Below are positions 41,450 through 50,323 of a DNA stretch of 64,000 nt, piece after piece. The notes under the pieces are model-generated. The model saw nothing but the letters and a program-made list of their open reading frames with translations, searched no databases and had not been told where the DNA came from. A program made the position numbers and the translations under genes. The DNA is from Gordonia gummivorans. Its GTDB lineage: Bacteria > Actinomycetota > Actinomycetes > Mycobacteriales > Mycobacteriaceae. The stretch's first letter is position 1. Each line of letters starts with the position of its first letter. The stretch lies in the NCBI RefSeq assembly GCF_022513585.1, contig NZ_JAKWBF010000027.1:1-64000 (forward strand), read 5' to 3'.

Positions 41450-42379
41450 GTGCTCACAGTCCAGAAGCTCACCAAAGACTTCGGCGACAAGCGCGCCGTC
41501 GACAACCTCAGTTTCGAGGTGTCACCCGGGCACGTGACGGGCTTCCTCGGCCCCAACGGTGCCGGCAAGTCGACCACGATGCGCATGATGCTCGACCTCG
41601 ACCGTCCCACCTCGGGTTCGGTCGCCATCGACGGTCAGCGCTACCAGGATCTCGAGGATCCGATCCGGCAGGTGGGGGCGCTGCTCGACGCCAAATGGGT
41701 CCATCCCAACCGGAGTGCGCGGTCGCATCTGCGCTGGCTGGCGGCGGCCAACCGGATTCCGGCGAGTCGGGTCGACGAGGTCATCGAGATGGTCGGTCTG
41801 ACGTCGGTGGCCACCAAGCGCGCGGGTGGCTTCTCGCTCGGCATGTCGCAGCGGCTCGGCATCGCCGGCGCACTCCTCGGTGACCCGCACACGCTGATGT
41901 TCGACGAGCCGGTCAACGGCCTCGACCCCGAGGGCATCGTCTGGATTCGCGGATTCATGCGACAGCTCGCTTCGGAGGGGCGCACCGTTTTCGTCTCCAG
42001 CCACCTCCTTGCCGAGATGGCGCTCACCGCCGACCATCTCATTGTCATCGGCCGCGGGCGGCTCATCGCCGACTGCTCGGTCAGCGAATTCACCTCGCGC
42101 GCACGAACTTCGGTTCGGGTGCGCGGTCCGCAGCTGGAGGATCTGCACGTCGCGCTGGCCGCGGCAGGCCTGGCGCCGGCGCCCGGTCCCGCCGACGCCA
42201 AGGGCCGACCGGTGATGGTGGTGCCCGACACGACCACCGACCAGGTGGGCGACCTGGCCGCTGCGGCCGGGGTGGTCCTGCACGAACTGACCGAGGAGAC
42301 CGCATCGCTCGAGGAGGTCTTCATGCAGGTCACCGCCGGTGACGTCGAATACCAGGGTGGAACGGGGGTCGTGGCATGA
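41450..42379 (+). CDS. ABC transporter ATP-binding protein
   Basis: A 309-residue ATPase with GPNGAGKST (Walker A), FSLGMSQRLGIA (signature, diverged from LSGGQ), LMFDEPVNGLD (Walker B/D-loop) and SSHLLAEM (H-loop). It resembles the CcmA/BcrA-like group that pairs with ABC-2 permeases for export or antibiotic resistance. The 80-residue C-terminal extension after residue 225 is typical. GTG 41450 is 6 nt after TATGGT, indicating a leaderless start. Its stop overlaps the permease start by ATGA. Confidence 0.9.
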   Translation: MLTVQKLTKDFGDKRAVDNLSFEVSPGHVTGFLGPNGAGKSTTMRMMLDLDRPTSGSVAIDGQRYQDLEDPIRQVGALLDAKWVHPNRSARSHLRWLAAANRIPASRVDEVIEMVGLTSVATKRAGGFSLGMSQRLGIAGALLGDPHTLMFDEPVNGLDPEGIVWIRGFMRQLASEGRTVFVSSHLLAEMALTADHLIVIGRGRLIADCSVSEFTSRARTSVRVRGPQLEDLHVALAAAGLAPAPGPADAKGRPVMVVPDTTTDQVGDLAAAAGVVLHELTEETASLEEVFMQVTAGDVEYQGGTGVVA

Positions 42380-43113
42380 TCGCGACGATCGACTCGGAGC
42401 GGATCAAGCTCATGAGCACGCGCTCGCCCTACTGGTGCGTGGCGATCGTGGCCGTCCTGGGTCTGGGTCTGGCCGCGCTGATCTCGTCGGGCGGTCCGGT
42501 CGACGAGCTCACCGACAACCCGGCGAACGTCTACCTGTTGGGCGTGAACCAGTTCGGTCTCGCCGTCTTGTTGATCATGGCGGTCCTGGGGATCACCACG
42601 GAGTACCGCTTCGGAACCATCCGGTTGTCCTTCGAGGCAACGCCCCGCCGTTGGCAGGTGCTCGTCGCCAAGGGGGTGGTGTTCGCGATCGTCGGCCTGG
42701 TGGTGACCTTCGTGATCTGCCTGCTGGGTCTGGTCATCGCCAAGCTCTTTGCCGGTGACGACTTCGACCTCACCAGTTCGGATGCCATCCGTCAGCTCTG
42801 GGGGACGCCCATCTTCATCGCGTTGGCGATGCTGATCGGCGTGGCGGTGGGTGCACTGATCCGGCAGACGGCGGGTGCGGTGACGATCGTGCTGGTGTGG
42901 ACGCTCCTCGTGGAGACGGTCGTGATACCTCTGCTGCCGAAGGTCGGGGAGCCGGTGGTGCCGTTCCTCCCGTTCACCAACGGCTGGCGGTTCCTCACCG
43001 GCGACACCGGCGATTTCCACTGGAACATCTACGGTTCACTGGTCTACTTTGCCCTGGTCGCGCTGGTGATTCTCCGCGCAGCGATCGCCGTGGTCAACAA
43101 ACGCGACGCCTGA
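42376..43113 (+). CDS. ABC-2-type permease
   Basis: A 245-residue membrane protein with six hydrophobic helices and the EYRFGTIRLSFEATPRRWQVLVAK cytoplasmic loop typical of ABC-2 permeases (cut here as TTEYRFGTIR and TPRRWQVLVAK). It forms the channel partner of the preceding ATPase; the two genes overlap by 4 nt. Substrate is unknown. The transporter precedes a LuxR-type regulator by 70 nt. Confidence 0.87.
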   Translation: MIATIDSERIKLMSTRSPYWCVAIVAVLGLGLAALISSGGPVDELTDNPANVYLLGVNQFGLAVLLIMAVLGITTEYRFGTIRLSFEATPRRWQVLVAKGVVFAIVGLVVTFVICLLGLVIAKLFAGDDFDLTSSDAIRQLWGTPIFIALAMLIGVAVGALIRQTAGAVTIVLVWTLLVETVVIPLLPKVGEPVVPFLPFTNGWRFLTGDTGDFHWNIYGSLVYFALVALVILRAAIAVVNKRDA

Positions 43114-43169
43114 TGTGAACAGTTCGGTCAGACTTGACCGCGACTGGTGCCGAGACTTACCGATGAGTC

Positions 43170-43175
43170 TAAAAT
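43170..43175 (+). promoter_or_regulatory. -10 box of the luxR-type gene
   Basis: TAAAAT ends 8 nt before ATG 43184, giving a leaderless or 1-2 nt leader transcript. Confidence 0.45.
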
Positions 43176-43183
43176 CTGCAGGC

Positions 43184-45781
43184 ATGTCCGGGAATTGGCC
43201 CTTGGTGGAGCGTGAACGCGAGTTCCGAACCATTCAGGCTGCCCTGCGCGGGGAGACCACCGGGTGCGGCGTGGTCCTCACCGGCGATTCCGGCGTCGGC
43301 AAGACCACGCTCGCGCGTCATGTCACGGCCGGCTTGTCGTCGGGCGTCCGGTGGGTCGCGGGCACCGAGTCGGCCCGGTCGATTCCGTTGGGCGTCTTCG
43401 CGCATCTCGTCGGTCCGGCCACGTCCAGTGATCCCGTGACCTACCTCGCCGCGGCCCGCGAATCGCTACTCGCCGACGGTGACGTGGTCATCGGCGTCGA
43501 CGACGCCCATCTGCTCGACGAACTGTCGGCGACGCTGCTGCATCAGCTCGCCATCGACCGCGCCGTCCACATCGTCGCCACGGTGCGCAGCGGCGAGGTG
43601 GTGCCCGACGCCGTCACGTCGCTTTGGAAGGACAATCACCTCACCCGAATCACGTTGTCGCCCTTCACCAAGGAGCAGAGCGTCGACCTCATCGAGTCGG
43701 TGCTCGGCGGGCAACTCGAGGAGCATTCGGCCAACCTGATGTGGGAGGCGTCGGGCGGTAACGCGCTCTTCCTCCGGCACATGGTCGACGGTGCACGGCA
43801 GGCCAATACGTTGCGGCAGGTCAAGGGGATCTGGCAGTTGCGCGGCCGCGCCGCGATCACCTCCGAACTCGCGTCGCTGCTCGAAGGCCGCATCGAGCAA
43901 CTCGACGACACCGTGCTCACCGCACTGAAGTACCTGAGCCTGTGCGAGCCCCTCGACATCGACGTCCTGTCCGAACTCGCCGGCGAAGAAGCGGTGGAAG
44001 AGGCGGAGATCGCCGGGCTCGTGCGCATCGTCCGGGACGGCCGACGGCTCAACGTCGGCTTCCATCACCCGCTGTTCGGCGAGGTCATCCGTCGTCGTCT
44101 GGGTCTGGTGTCGTCGCGGCGGCTGCGCGGCAAGCTCGTCAAGGCTTTGCGTGAACGACCGCGGACGACGCCCGCCGAACGCATCCGCCTGGCCGACCTG
44201 GCCATCGAGAGTGACGTCGACATCGACCTCGAACTGCTCGGTGCGGCTGCTCGGGACGCGATGAACCTGGCGCAGATCCCGATGGGCGAGCGGTTCGCGC
44301 GCGCAGCGCTCGAGGAGGGCGGCGGGCTCGACGAGGCGGAGATGCTGGCCCGGGCCCTGATGTGGCAGGGCCATCCCGACGAGGCCGAGCAGATCCTCAG
44401 CCGCTTCGACCCCGACGACTTCGACAACGAGGCGCAGATCCTGCGCTGGGGCGGGCTGCGCGTCGGCAACATGTTCTGGGCGATGGGCGACGCCGACCGC
44501 GCCGAAGAGTTCTTGGAGATCCTGTTCGAACGCATCCAGGATCCGGGCCTGCGTCCCATCGTCACCGGTATCGCGTCGGCGTGCGCGCTGTTCGAGAACC
44601 GGATCGACGACGCGGTTCGCCTGTCCGACGAGGTGTTCGCCGAGAAGCACCCGCTGCCGTGGGCGGTGGAGTGGGCGGTCTTCGGGGGCAGTCTGTCGCG
44701 GGCGCTGCGAGGTCAGGGCAGTGCCGTCGAGAAGGTGGCCGGCCGCGGTCGTGGACTCGAGGTCGACGGAATGCTGCGCTTCCCGACCGCTTTCGGCGAG
44801 ATGCTGGCGCTCACGCTCACCGGTCGGCTCGACGACGGCAATCTGGCCGCCGCGCGCTACGTCGATTTCGCCAACACCGCGCAGTACCTGGGGTGGGCGA
44901 TGTCGGGGATTCTGGTGGCTGCCGTCGAGATGCCGCAGGGGGCGTGCACCTCGGTCACCCGACGCATGGAGCAAACGCTGGCGATCCTCGACGGCGAGGG
45001 CTTCTCACTGTCGTGGAACTACCCCGCCCGCATCTACCTCGCGCAGGCGCTCAGCGCTCTCGGGCAGACCGAGAAGGCCGAGGCCGTCCTCGTGAAGGCG
45101 CGAGCGAAGTACGGGAAGAACGTGGCGATCTTCGGTTCGATGCTGGCGATCGCCGAGGCATGGCAGTCGGCCGCGGCCGGAACGCTCACCCGCGCAGTCG
45201 AACTCGCACACGAGGCAGCGGACAAGGCTCGGACCACTGGGCAATTCGCCATCGAGGCCGAGGCGTTGCACACGGCCGCCCGGTTCGGCGACCAGTCGGT
45301 TGGCGAGCGACTCGGTGAGCTGGCGCAGCAGGTCGACGGGCCGGTCGTCGCCGTGTACGCGCGGCACGCGATCGCGCTCGCTGAGGGCGACGCCGTCGAA
45401 CTGGATGTGTGCGCAGCCGATTTCGAGCAACTCGGCATTCGGCTCTCCGCGGCAGACGCCGCCGCCCAGGCCAGCGTCATGCACGACAAGGAGGAGAATC
45501 GTTCGGCGACAGTCGCTTCGGCGGCGGTGGCCAACCGCCTCGCGTCGGAGTGCGGAGGACTGCGGACCCCGGCGCTCGTCGAGGCTGCCCGGCCCTTGCC
45601 GCTGACCTCGCGCGAACGTGAGATCGCCAACCTGGTGGCGGCCGGACTGTCGAACAAGGAGATCGCCCAGCGACTCACCGTGTCGGTACGCACCGTCGAA
45701 GGCCACATCTACCGTGCCTGCACCAAACTCGACGTCACCGATCGCGCCGACATCGCGGCGCTGCTCCTCAAGGACGGTTAG
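43184..45781 (+). CDS. Large LuxR-family regulator with AAA ATPase domain
   Basis: An 865-residue LAL/MalT-like regulator. Walker A is LTGDSGVGKTT near residue 27-37 and Walker B is VVIGVDDAHLL. A long helical TPR-like middle (about 330-780) precedes a C-terminal LuxR helix-turn-helix with LTSREREIANLVAAGLSNKE, RTVEGHIYRA. ATP-dependent oligomerisation in response to a ligand is the usual mode. ATG 43184 is 8 nt after TAAAAT; the longer frame from 43115 overlaps the promoter. It may regulate the adjacent ABC transporter, but this is only positional inference. Its stop overlaps the convergent gene by 4 nt. Confidence 0.88.
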   Translation: MSGNWPLVEREREFRTIQAALRGETTGCGVVLTGDSGVGKTTLARHVTAGLSSGVRWVAGTESARSIPLGVFAHLVGPATSSDPVTYLAAARESLLADGDVVIGVDDAHLLDELSATLLHQLAIDRAVHIVATVRSGEVVPDAVTSLWKDNHLTRITLSPFTKEQSVDLIESVLGGQLEEHSANLMWEASGGNALFLRHMVDGARQANTLRQVKGIWQLRGRAAITSELASLLEGRIEQLDDTVLTALKYLSLCEPLDIDVLSELAGEEAVEEAEIAGLVRIVRDGRRLNVGFHHPLFGEVIRRRLGLVSSRRLRGKLVKALRERPRTTPAERIRLADLAIESDVDIDLELLGAAARDAMNLAQIPMGERFARAALEEGGGLDEAEMLARALMWQGHPDEAEQILSRFDPDDFDNEAQILRWGGLRVGNMFWAMGDADRAEEFLEILFERIQDPGLRPIVTGIASACALFENRIDDAVRLSDEVFAEKHPLPWAVEWAVFGGSLSRALRGQGSAVEKVAGRGRGLEVDGMLRFPTAFGEMLALTLTGRLDDGNLAAARYVDFANTAQYLGWAMSGILVAAVEMPQGACTSVTRRMEQTLAILDGEGFSLSWNYPARIYLAQALSALGQTEKAEAVLVKARAKYGKNVAIFGSMLAIAEAWQSAAAGTLTRAVELAHEAADKARTTGQFAIEAEALHTAARFGDQSVGERLGELAQQVDGPVVAVYARHAIALAEGDAVELDVCAADFEQLGIRLSAADAAAQASVMHDKEENRSATVASAAVANRLASECGGLRTPALVEAARPLPLTSREREIANLVAAGLSNKEIAQRLTVSVRTVEGHIYRACTKLDVTDRADIAALLLKDG

Positions 45782-46452
45782 CGCCTCTCCAGCGTGGCAA
45801 CCACCTCGTCGTCACCTACCTGGGTGAAATCGGCGTACGACTGTCCGACCGCGTGGAACGGCGTCGGAGTCACCGCGACGATCACCTGGTCTGCGCCCGC
45901 CGCCCCCATCTGTTCGAAGATGTCCGTGGGTCCGGTGGGCACCGCAACGATCACCCGCGACGCCCCGGCCGCACGCACCGCGTCGATGGCCACCGACATC
46001 GACGTCCCGGTGGCCAGCCCGTCGTCGACCAGGATCACCACCCGGTCCGCAAGCGAAAGCGGTTCGCGCCCTGCACGATAGCGCGCCTCGCGGTTGGCGA
46101 GGATGCGGCTCTCCCGAGCGAGCGCGGCGTCGAACTGTGCTGTGGTCACACCGAGTCTGCGGGGGATGTCGTCGTTGACCACCACGTGGTTGCCGTGGGT
46201 GATCGCGCCCATCGCGAACTCGGGTTGACCGGGTGCCCCGATCTTGCGTACCACCAGAGTGTCGAGTTCGCAGTCCACGGCGTCGGCAACCTCGCGCGCC
46301 ACCGGGACGCCGCCGCGGGCCAGACCCAGCACGATGATCGGGCCGCGGTCGTCGGAGTCGACGGCAGCCCTAACCCGTTGTCCGAGATCCACTCCCGCGT
46401 CCCGCCGATTCCGGAATACGTGGTCGGCGCTGAGCGGCGGCGGCTGCGACAT
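45778..46452 (-). CDS. Phosphoribosyltransferase-fold protein
   Basis: A 224-residue type I PRTase-like protein. The PRPP loop is VVILVDDGLATGTSM. The N-terminal VLGLARGGVPVAREVADAV and RKIGAPGQPEFAMGAI are typical of the predicted PRTase group often fused to or found near hydrolases in actinobacteria; the nucleobase is unknown. It lies 13 nt after the NTF2-like gene and probably shares its transcript; no strong ribosome-binding site is present. The 3' end overlaps the convergent LuxR gene by 4 nt. Confidence 0.85.
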   Translation of the reverse strand: MSQPPPLSADHVFRNRRDAGVDLGQRVRAAVDSDDRGPIIVLGLARGGVPVAREVADAVDCELDTLVVRKIGAPGQPEFAMGAITHGNHVVVNDDIPRRLGVTTAQFDAALARESRILANREARYRAGREPLSLADRVVILVDDGLATGTSMSVAIDAVRAAGASRVIVAVPTGPTDIFEQMGAAGADQVIVAVTPTPFHAVGQSYADFTQVGDDEVVATLERR

Positions 46453-46465
46453 GACGCTCGGAGCC

Positions 46466-46927
46466 TCAGAGGTGGATGGCAGGTCCGGTCCGGACGGTGA
46501 AGCTCGGTAGGTCGCCGAGCGCGACGGTCGCCTCGTAGGTGCGGTCGTACCCGGTTGCGCTGATGCGCCAGCCGTCCGGGGTGCGGCGGTAGCGGTCGGC
46601 GTAGAAGGCCGCCCCGATCAGCATGAACGAGAAGTCGGGAACGATGACCCGATCCTGTAGATACCAGCGGCCCGACGCCTCGTCGCCGTCGATGTCGATC
46701 TCCGGGTGGTCGACGCGATGCTCGGTGATCACCGCGGGCCCCACGTTGGTGCGCATGTATTCGACCAGTTCGTCACGATCCCCGAACTGCAGGCTCTCCC
46801 CGTAGTTTCCGGTCACATCCTTGGTGAGGGTGTCGGCAAAGGCGTCCCAGTCCTTGGTGTCGAGGGCACGCAGGTACCGGTACTTGAGGTTCTTGATCGC
46901 GGCGATGTCGTCGGCGAGGTCGGTCAT
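46466..46927 (-). CDS. NTF2-like (SnoaL_4) protein
   Basis: A 153-residue cone-fold protein of the SnoaL/NTF2-like group: IKNLKYRYLRALDTKDWDAFADTL at the start (quoted only as IKNLKYRYLRALDTKDW), then TEHRVDHPEIDIDGDEASG and a C-terminal YRRTPDGWRISATGYDRTYE. Family members include steroid dehydratases and isomerases as well as non-catalytic proteins, so no reaction is assigned. ATG 46927 follows a 41-nt gap from the SCO6745-like gene on the same strand. Confidence 0.8.
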   Translation of the reverse strand: MTDLADDIAAIKNLKYRYLRALDTKDWDAFADTLTKDVTGNYGESLQFGDRDELVEYMRTNVGPAVITEHRVDHPEIDIDGDEASGRWYLQDRVIVPDFSFMLIGAAFYADRYRRTPDGWRISATGYDRTYEATVALGDLPSFTVRTGPAIHL

Positions 46928-46968
46928 AAGTCAACATCTACTGCGCGCAGCCGTGATCCGTGGCGGAT

Positions 46969-47853
46969 TCAGCCCTTCTTCTTCGTCCCCGGGAGCACGC
47001 CCGCGTCGATGACGGCCTTGACGATCGGTCTCGTCCGCTCGACGAGGTCTGCGGCACCGTCCGATGACCAGAGCGATTCCCCGAGTGCGTCGGTGGTGGC
47101 CTCGATGTCGTCGTAGAGCGCCCCGCCGTCGGCGCTGAGGCGGTGGCCGTCGTCGGTCCGTTCGGCGAGCCCGGCCGCCACGAGCCGGTCGACGCCGGCC
47201 TCCCACTCGTCGTCGCACCAGCCGCGCGTGAGCTGAACGAGCTTACGGCCCAGGACGCGGCGTTTGACCGTCGGATCGGGGAGTTGTGCCTCGTGGAATG
47301 CGACGGCGTCGACACCGTGCAATCCGTTGAGGACGAGCGCAGCAATGTGGTTGTCCCCGCGCCACTCTCGGAGAACCGCGACCGCGTACCAGAGCGCTAC
47401 GACGCTGGACTCGGGCGGCGTTGCGGTCGACCACCCGGCAGCCAGCGCCCGACCCCCGATCGGCAGTCCGACGGCGAGTTCTCGGTAACCGGCGGTCAGC
47501 TCGGTGATGGACGGATCGTCGGCGCCGTCGCCGAGGATGGCGCGTAGCTGCTCGTCGAGCATGGCGTCGCGTCGGGCGGCAACGCGATCGAGCCCGACGT
47601 CGAGCGCGGCGGTCCAGCTCTTCTCGATCAGTTCGGGAGCGAAGTTGTAGAACGTCGACGTCACGACGGCCGGGACACATGCGCCGAGCGGGGCGCCACG
47701 TGCACCGACGTAGAAGGCGTGCGGGTCGAGTCCGGTGTCGCGCTGGGCATCCCGCAACAGCGGGCTGAAGTAGGCGAGGACGTGAAACGGTTCAAGGGTT
47801 TCGTAGGCGCTGCGCGACGCGGTGGTATCTGACACGGTTTCCACAGTCGTCAA
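46969..47853 (-). CDS. SCO6745-like protein
   Basis: A 294-residue soluble helical protein with the pattern of the SCO6745/SalK-related family of actinobacteria: LEPFHVLAYFSP near the N-terminus, GARGAPLGACVPAVVTSTFYNF, LREWRGDNHIAALVLNGL, and a winged-helix-like end (VDRLVAAGLAERTDDGHRLS). Function is not known. The start is TTG 47853 or GTG 47844; neither has a clear ribosome-binding site. It precedes the NTF2-like and PRTase genes on the minus strand, which may form one operon. Confidence 0.75.
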   Translation of the reverse strand: MTTVETVSDTTASRSAYETLEPFHVLAYFSPLLRDAQRDTGLDPHAFYVGARGAPLGACVPAVVTSTFYNFAPELIEKSWTAALDVGLDRVAARRDAMLDEQLRAILGDGADDPSITELTAGYRELAVGLPIGGRALAAGWSTATPPESSVVALWYAVAVLREWRGDNHIAALVLNGLHGVDAVAFHEAQLPDPTVKRRVLGRKLVQLTRGWCDDEWEAGVDRLVAAGLAERTDDGHRLSADGGALYDDIEATTDALGESLWSSDGAADLVERTRPIVKAVIDAGVLPGTKKKG

Positions 47854-47881
47854 GACCGCTCACCGTGTCAACACCGTCGGG

Positions 47882-48943
47882 TCAGTCCGGCTCGTGGTCC
47901 CCGTCGCGGGTGGACCCCGGTTCGGTGCGCGGCGTCAGCCGGATCGGCATTCCGAACGGGTCGAGGGGGAGGCTGTCGATGTCGTCCTCGCGGGCCGACA
48001 CGGCGGGTTCGGGTGCGTCTTCGCGGCCGCGCCGCCAGCCGCCTTTCATCGGCGGTGCCTCTCCGAAGTGATCGGGATCGCCCGAGCCGTACCAGGCCAC
48101 CAGCACCGCTCCGATGACCGCGCCCACAAAGCCGACGATGGCCAGCCAGCCCAGTCCGGGTTGTGCGGTGTCACCCAGGAACAGCACTCCCACCAGGCTG
48201 GGGCCGGCGGTCTCACCGACGACGAGGACCGCGGTGACGCCGTTCACCGCTCCGAGTTGGAGGGCCACCGTCTGCACGAAGAACCCGGTGGCGCCGGCCA
48301 CCGCGATCGTCCATGCAGCTGGATCTGTGATGAGTGCCACACCGTCGAACGGGTGCACGCCGTCGAGGACGCGGACGCAGATCGCGATGACGCCGAACAG
48401 GAACCCCGCGGCCGCGCCGCCGACGATCGCGCCGTGTCGGCCGAGGCGATACACACCGAAGAGCGCGAATGCGCAGAGCACCAGCGTGGCGAAGAACAGA
48501 CCCCAGTGGAAGGCGCATTCCTCGCCGCCGCCGGTCTGATGCGACGACGACGCCCCCAGCAGACACAGCGACAGGACCACCAACCAGATAGCAATCCAGT
48601 CGCGGGTCTGTAGTGCGATGTTGAGCATGATCGTGCCGAGCAGCGCCGTCACCACGAGATTGGCGGACACGATGGTCTGCGACAGGAACAACGGCAGGAA
48701 TCGGGCCGCGATCGCGCCGCCGGCGAAGCCGATGACGACCATCATCGTGCCGAGGATGAACGCCGGGTCGACGAATGTCGACATCGTCGACTGCAGCGTG
48801 GGTCCGCCCGCGGAATTGGTGTGGTCCTCGCCCTCCTCGCGTGCCTCGGTGGCCACGCGCCGAGCTCCGAGCGCGCGCAGCACCGTCGACATCCCATATG
48901 CCACCGCAGCCAGACACGCCGAGATGACACCGACCAGGAACAT
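47882..48943 (-). CDS. EamA-like multi-pass membrane protein
   Basis: A 353-residue membrane protein with nine or ten helices and an acidic hydrophilic tail of about 75 residues (starting GSGDPDHFGEAPP). The membrane part resembles DMT/EamA-type transporters and related conserved mycobacterial membrane proteins (LSQTIVSANLVVTALLGTI; VNGVTAVLVVGETAGPSLVG). Substrate unknown. A good GGAAGG lies about 8 nt before ATG 48943. It ends 28 nt before the SCO6745-like start. Confidence 0.75.
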   Translation of the reverse strand: MFLVGVISACLAAVAYGMSTVLRALGARRVATEAREEGEDHTNSAGGPTLQSTMSTFVDPAFILGTMMVVIGFAGGAIAARFLPLFLSQTIVSANLVVTALLGTIMLNIALQTRDWIAIWLVVLSLCLLGASSSHQTGGGEECAFHWGLFFATLVLCAFALFGVYRLGRHGAIVGGAAAGFLFGVIAICVRVLDGVHPFDGVALITDPAAWTIAVAGATGFFVQTVALQLGAVNGVTAVLVVGETAGPSLVGVLFLGDTAQPGLGWLAIVGFVGAVIGAVLVAWYGSGDPDHFGEAPPMKGGWRRGREDAPEPAVSAREDDIDSLPLDPFGMPIRLTPRTEPGSTRDGDHEPD

Positions 48944-49122
48944 GACCCCACCTTCCGCTGTTACCCGAATACCCGCAGGTCATCGGCTACTGGGTCCCCA
49001 CGCCCACCTATTCTCCCGGGTGCCCCCGACAAATCGGACACCGACGAGCAACCTAGCAACACAACGGCGAGCGCTGTACTGGATATTCCGCTGCCCTACA
49101 TAATCTCTACACGCCCTCGGTC

Positions 49123-49128
49123 TACACT
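49123..49128 (+). promoter_or_regulatory. -10 box of ATP-grasp gene, leaderless
   Basis: TACACT ends 7 nt before GTG 49136. Confidence 0.5.
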
Positions 49129-49135
49129 CGCCCCG

Positions 49136-50323
49136 GTGCACTCCTTCCAACGCGCGCACGAGCGGGATTCTCGACGCGTCCTGATCACTTTCGGCCGGTC
49201 ATTCCTCACCCTGGAGCTGGCGCGGTTGCTGGCGGCCGGTGGCCATCGCGTCACCCTCGTGGACAGCATTCCGATCGGCGTCGGGCGCTTCTCCAATGCG
49301 GTGTCGTCGTTTCATCGAGTGCCGCCACCGAAGTTCGCTCCTCGCGAGTACTGTCACGCGCTGGCCCGGATCGTCGAGGCCGAGAAGATCGACCTGCTGA
49401 TCCCGATCCACGAGGAAACCGACATCATCGCGATGATGACCGACATCTTCGGCCCTGAATGTCAGTTGTTCCTTTCGGATTTCGAGCTCGAGAACCGTCT
49501 TCACCACAAGTACGAGTTCCAGCGATTCCTCACCGAGCGTGGAATCCCGACCCGCAAGTACGCCCAGGTGATCGGCCCGGAAGATGTTCCGGGACTGGAC
49601 TTCACGGCCCCATTCGCGCTGAAGAAGGTGTACTCACGCGGATCTCAGAAGGTACACAAGGTGATTCCCGGTGAACCGCTGACCTGGCTCGAGCACGACG
49701 CCGACAACCCGTGGATCGCACAGGAATGGGCGTCGGGGGACAAGTACTGCACCTACTCGGTCTGCCACGAAGGCCGCGTCCGCGCCCACGCGACCTATCC
49801 GGTGGACTATGCGATCGACGGCAGTTCGTGCCTCAACTTCACGTCGGCGCGGCACGAGGGAATCTTCTCGTGGGTCACCGATTTCGTGGCCGACATCGGT
49901 TTCACCGGGCAGATCGGCTTCGACTTCATCGAAGACGAGAATGGACTGTTCTGCATCGAGTGCAATCCCCGCGCGACGAGCGGCATCATGATGTTCTCGC
50001 CACACAATCGCGTCGACCGCGCCTTCTTCGACGACGACCCGGACGCACCCGTCATCGAGCCCGACGCCGACGTCAACCGGATGATCGGCCTCGGCATGCT
50101 GCTCTACGGCTGGCGTCGAGCAGGACGGGGGGACAACACGATTCGTCAGTTCTGGCGAGACTTCCGGTCATCCGACGACGTGATCACCTGCCGCGGCGAC
50201 GAGAAGCCGGCCATCATGTTGCCCATCGCCTATGCGGGCATCCTGCGGAGCTGCTTCCGCTACAAGGTCGGTCTGGCAGAAGGATTCATGCACGACCACG
50301 AGTGGGATGGTCATCGGATCTGA
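49136..50323 (+). CDS. ATP-grasp ligase
   Basis: A 395-residue ATP-grasp enzyme that should couple a carboxylate and an amine or thiol with ATP. An N-terminal Rossmann-like part (VLITFGRSFLTLELARLLAAGG), the PIHEETDIIAMM segment, the ATP-binding strand FALKKVYSRGSQKVH, and the metal-binding GQIGFDFIEDENGLFCIECNPRATSG are visible. Similar proteins appear alone or in peptide-like natural-product loci; no partner biosynthesis genes are adjacent. GTG 49136 is 7 nt after TACACT and suggests a leaderless mRNA. Its last 38 nt overlap the convergent guanine deaminase gene. Confidence 0.87.
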   Translation: MHSFQRAHERDSRRVLITFGRSFLTLELARLLAAGGHRVTLVDSIPIGVGRFSNAVSSFHRVPPPKFAPREYCHALARIVEAEKIDLLIPIHEETDIIAMMTDIFGPECQLFLSDFELENRLHHKYEFQRFLTERGIPTRKYAQVIGPEDVPGLDFTAPFALKKVYSRGSQKVHKVIPGEPLTWLEHDADNPWIAQEWASGDKYCTYSVCHEGRVRAHATYPVDYAIDGSSCLNFTSARHEGIFSWVTDFVADIGFTGQIGFDFIEDENGLFCIECNPRATSGIMMFSPHNRVDRAFFDDDPDAPVIEPDADVNRMIGLGMLLYGWRRAGRGDNTIRQFWRDFRSSDDVITCRGDEKPAIMLPIAYAGILRSCFRYKVGLAEGFMHDHEWDGHRI

